Below, piece by piece: positions 5,616 to 6,067 of a stretch of 6,067 nucleotides of DNA. Below the pieces are notes generated by a model that was given only the letters and a program-made list of their open reading frames with translations, was not told the DNA's origin and searched no databases. The position numbers and the translations under genes were made by a program. Every line of letters begins with the position of its first letter. Position 1 is the first letter of the stretch. The stretch is from the NCBI GenBank assembly GCA_016840385.1, contig JAEOSL010000158.1, positions 1-6,067 of the forward strand. The letters run 5' to 3'. This stretch comes from Candidatus Thorarchaeota archaeon (GTDB lineage: Archaea; Asgardarchaeota; Thorarchaeia; Thorarchaeales; Thorarchaeaceae).

Positions 5616-5644
5616 CTGGTAACTGGCTTTTTTTCAGTTACCAG
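5616..5644 (+). terminator. Perfect 10-bp hairpin with a T7-containing loop
   Basis: CTGGTAACTG (5616-5625) and its exact reverse complement CAGTTACCAG (5635-5644) flank a nine-base loop GCTTTTTTT. It lies 29 bases after the stop at 5586, before the next gene on the same strand, where a transcript end is expected. The T run sits in the loop, not after the stem, so this is not a classical intrinsic terminator. The T7 may itself terminate archaeal polymerase, or the stem may protect the mRNA 3' end or be a processing or binding site. The structure is seen directly; its role is inferred. Confidence 0.55.
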
Positions 5645-5703
5645 CCAAACATACTTGATTGAATGAATCCATCTGTGATATCGATACATAGCATGATAAA
5701 AAG

Positions 5704-6067
5704 GTGATAAAATTAGCAAATATTAGAACAACAACAAGTAACAAACAATGGAAACTACGATTATTATCAATTTTCTATATCATATTGATATGTTCTCAAG
5801 TAGCGTTGATATCAACTGCATATTCACAAAATGAAACAGAGATTCACCCGTTACTAGCGGAGGGCACTTTCTTTTCCTATACTATAACTACTGGTTTTAT
5901 TCGAGAATGGAATTACACAATTGACGGTAGTTCACTAATAACGCACAATGGTTCTGCATTTTATGCTCCCCAAGTTTCAAGCACAATTAATATCCGAATT
6001 GAATTCATCGCAGACACAACAATATCAGTTAGATACCGAGCGTCTACAGATGTTGGATACAATGTAG
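5704..6067 (+). CDS. N-terminal part of an exported protein, unknown function (partial, 3' end outside window)
   Basis: The frame opens after an in-frame TAG at 5689-5691 and stays open to the right edge, giving 121 codons. GTG at 5704 is the only usual start before the signal sequence. It has no clear ribosome binding site, so leaderless translation or an upstream misassignment is possible. The N-terminal region is polar and basic (IKLANIRTTTSNKQWKLR), followed by a hydrophobic core (about residues 19-38, LLSIFYIILICSQVALIST) and a probable signal-peptidase site near AYSQNE. The mature part alternates hydrophobic and polar residues in a beta-sandwich manner, for example EGTFFSYTITTGFIREWNYT and INIRIEFIADTTISVRY. 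It carries N-X-S/T sequons at NET, NYT and NGS. It resembles the N-terminal ectodomains of archaeal surface proteins in general style, but I recognise no specific family. Whether it carries a C-terminal anchor cannot be seen here. Confidence 0.75.
   Translation, partial: MIKLANIRTTTSNKQWKLRLLSIFYIILICSQVALISTAYSQNETEIHPLLAEGTFFSYTITTGFIREWNYTIDGSSLITHNGSAFYAPQVSSTINIRIEFIADTTISVRYRASTDVGYNV

Noticed and set aside
1..6067. tRNA, rRNA, CRISPR repeats, insertion-sequence ends, att sites
   Set aside because: Read for on both strands; no regularly spaced repeats, terminal inverted repeats with target duplications, or T-loop/anticodon-like structures were found.

Overview
This window looks archaeal, most likely from an Asgard lineage of the Thorarchaeota/Lokiarchaeota type, although no marker gene is present to prove it. 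The evidence is indirect. There are Shine-Dalgarno-led ATG, GTG and TTG starts, AT-rich TATA-like boxes with purine-rich BRE-like flanks, and several surface proteins. One surface protein ends in an Ig-like repeat plus a membrane anchor. Another is a NosD-type parallel beta-helix protein with the 'GWPGNGT' entry motif, an 'NYWGDWSG' exit motif and a C-terminal membrane anchor. Such proteins are strongly expanded in Asgard archaea and some Euryarchaeota. No tRNA, rRNA, CRISPR array or insertion sequence is visible.

Layout, left to right. (1) The C-terminal 90 residues of a surface protein, cut by the left edge. (2) A 385-base gap holding a protein-like but broken reading frame (about 384-587, with an in-frame TAG and no good start). 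(3) A 188-residue three-helix membrane protein at 661-1227 with a strong AGGAGG site. (4) A gap with a doubtful minus-strand one-helix ORF (1277-1507). (5) A minus-strand pair of overlapping membrane-protein genes (2383 down to 1612) with a good TATA/BRE candidate upstream. (6) A plus-strand run of exported proteins: a 172-residue anchored beta-rich protein (GTG start at 2548), the 621-residue beta-helix protein (3125-4990), a 135-residue secreted, aromatic-rich, acidic protein (start at 5179), and the start of a further exported protein (GTG at 5704) that runs off the right edge.

Taken together this is a cell-envelope region. At least five reading frames encode exported or surface-anchored proteins, and the other three convincing genes encode small polytopic membrane proteins. 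None has a recognisable catalytic signature, and no metabolic or information-processing gene is present. The beta-helix protein has no NosF/NosY/NosL-like neighbours, so a role in nitrous-oxide reductase maturation is not supported. A generic carbohydrate-binding, adhesion or surface-layer role is the reasonable inference. The most distinctive observations are the secreted aromatic-rich protein followed by a perfect 10-bp hairpin with a T7 loop, the cysteine-rich beta-helix, the long gene overlap with an embedded ribosome binding site, and the decayed ORF upstream of the 188-residue gene.
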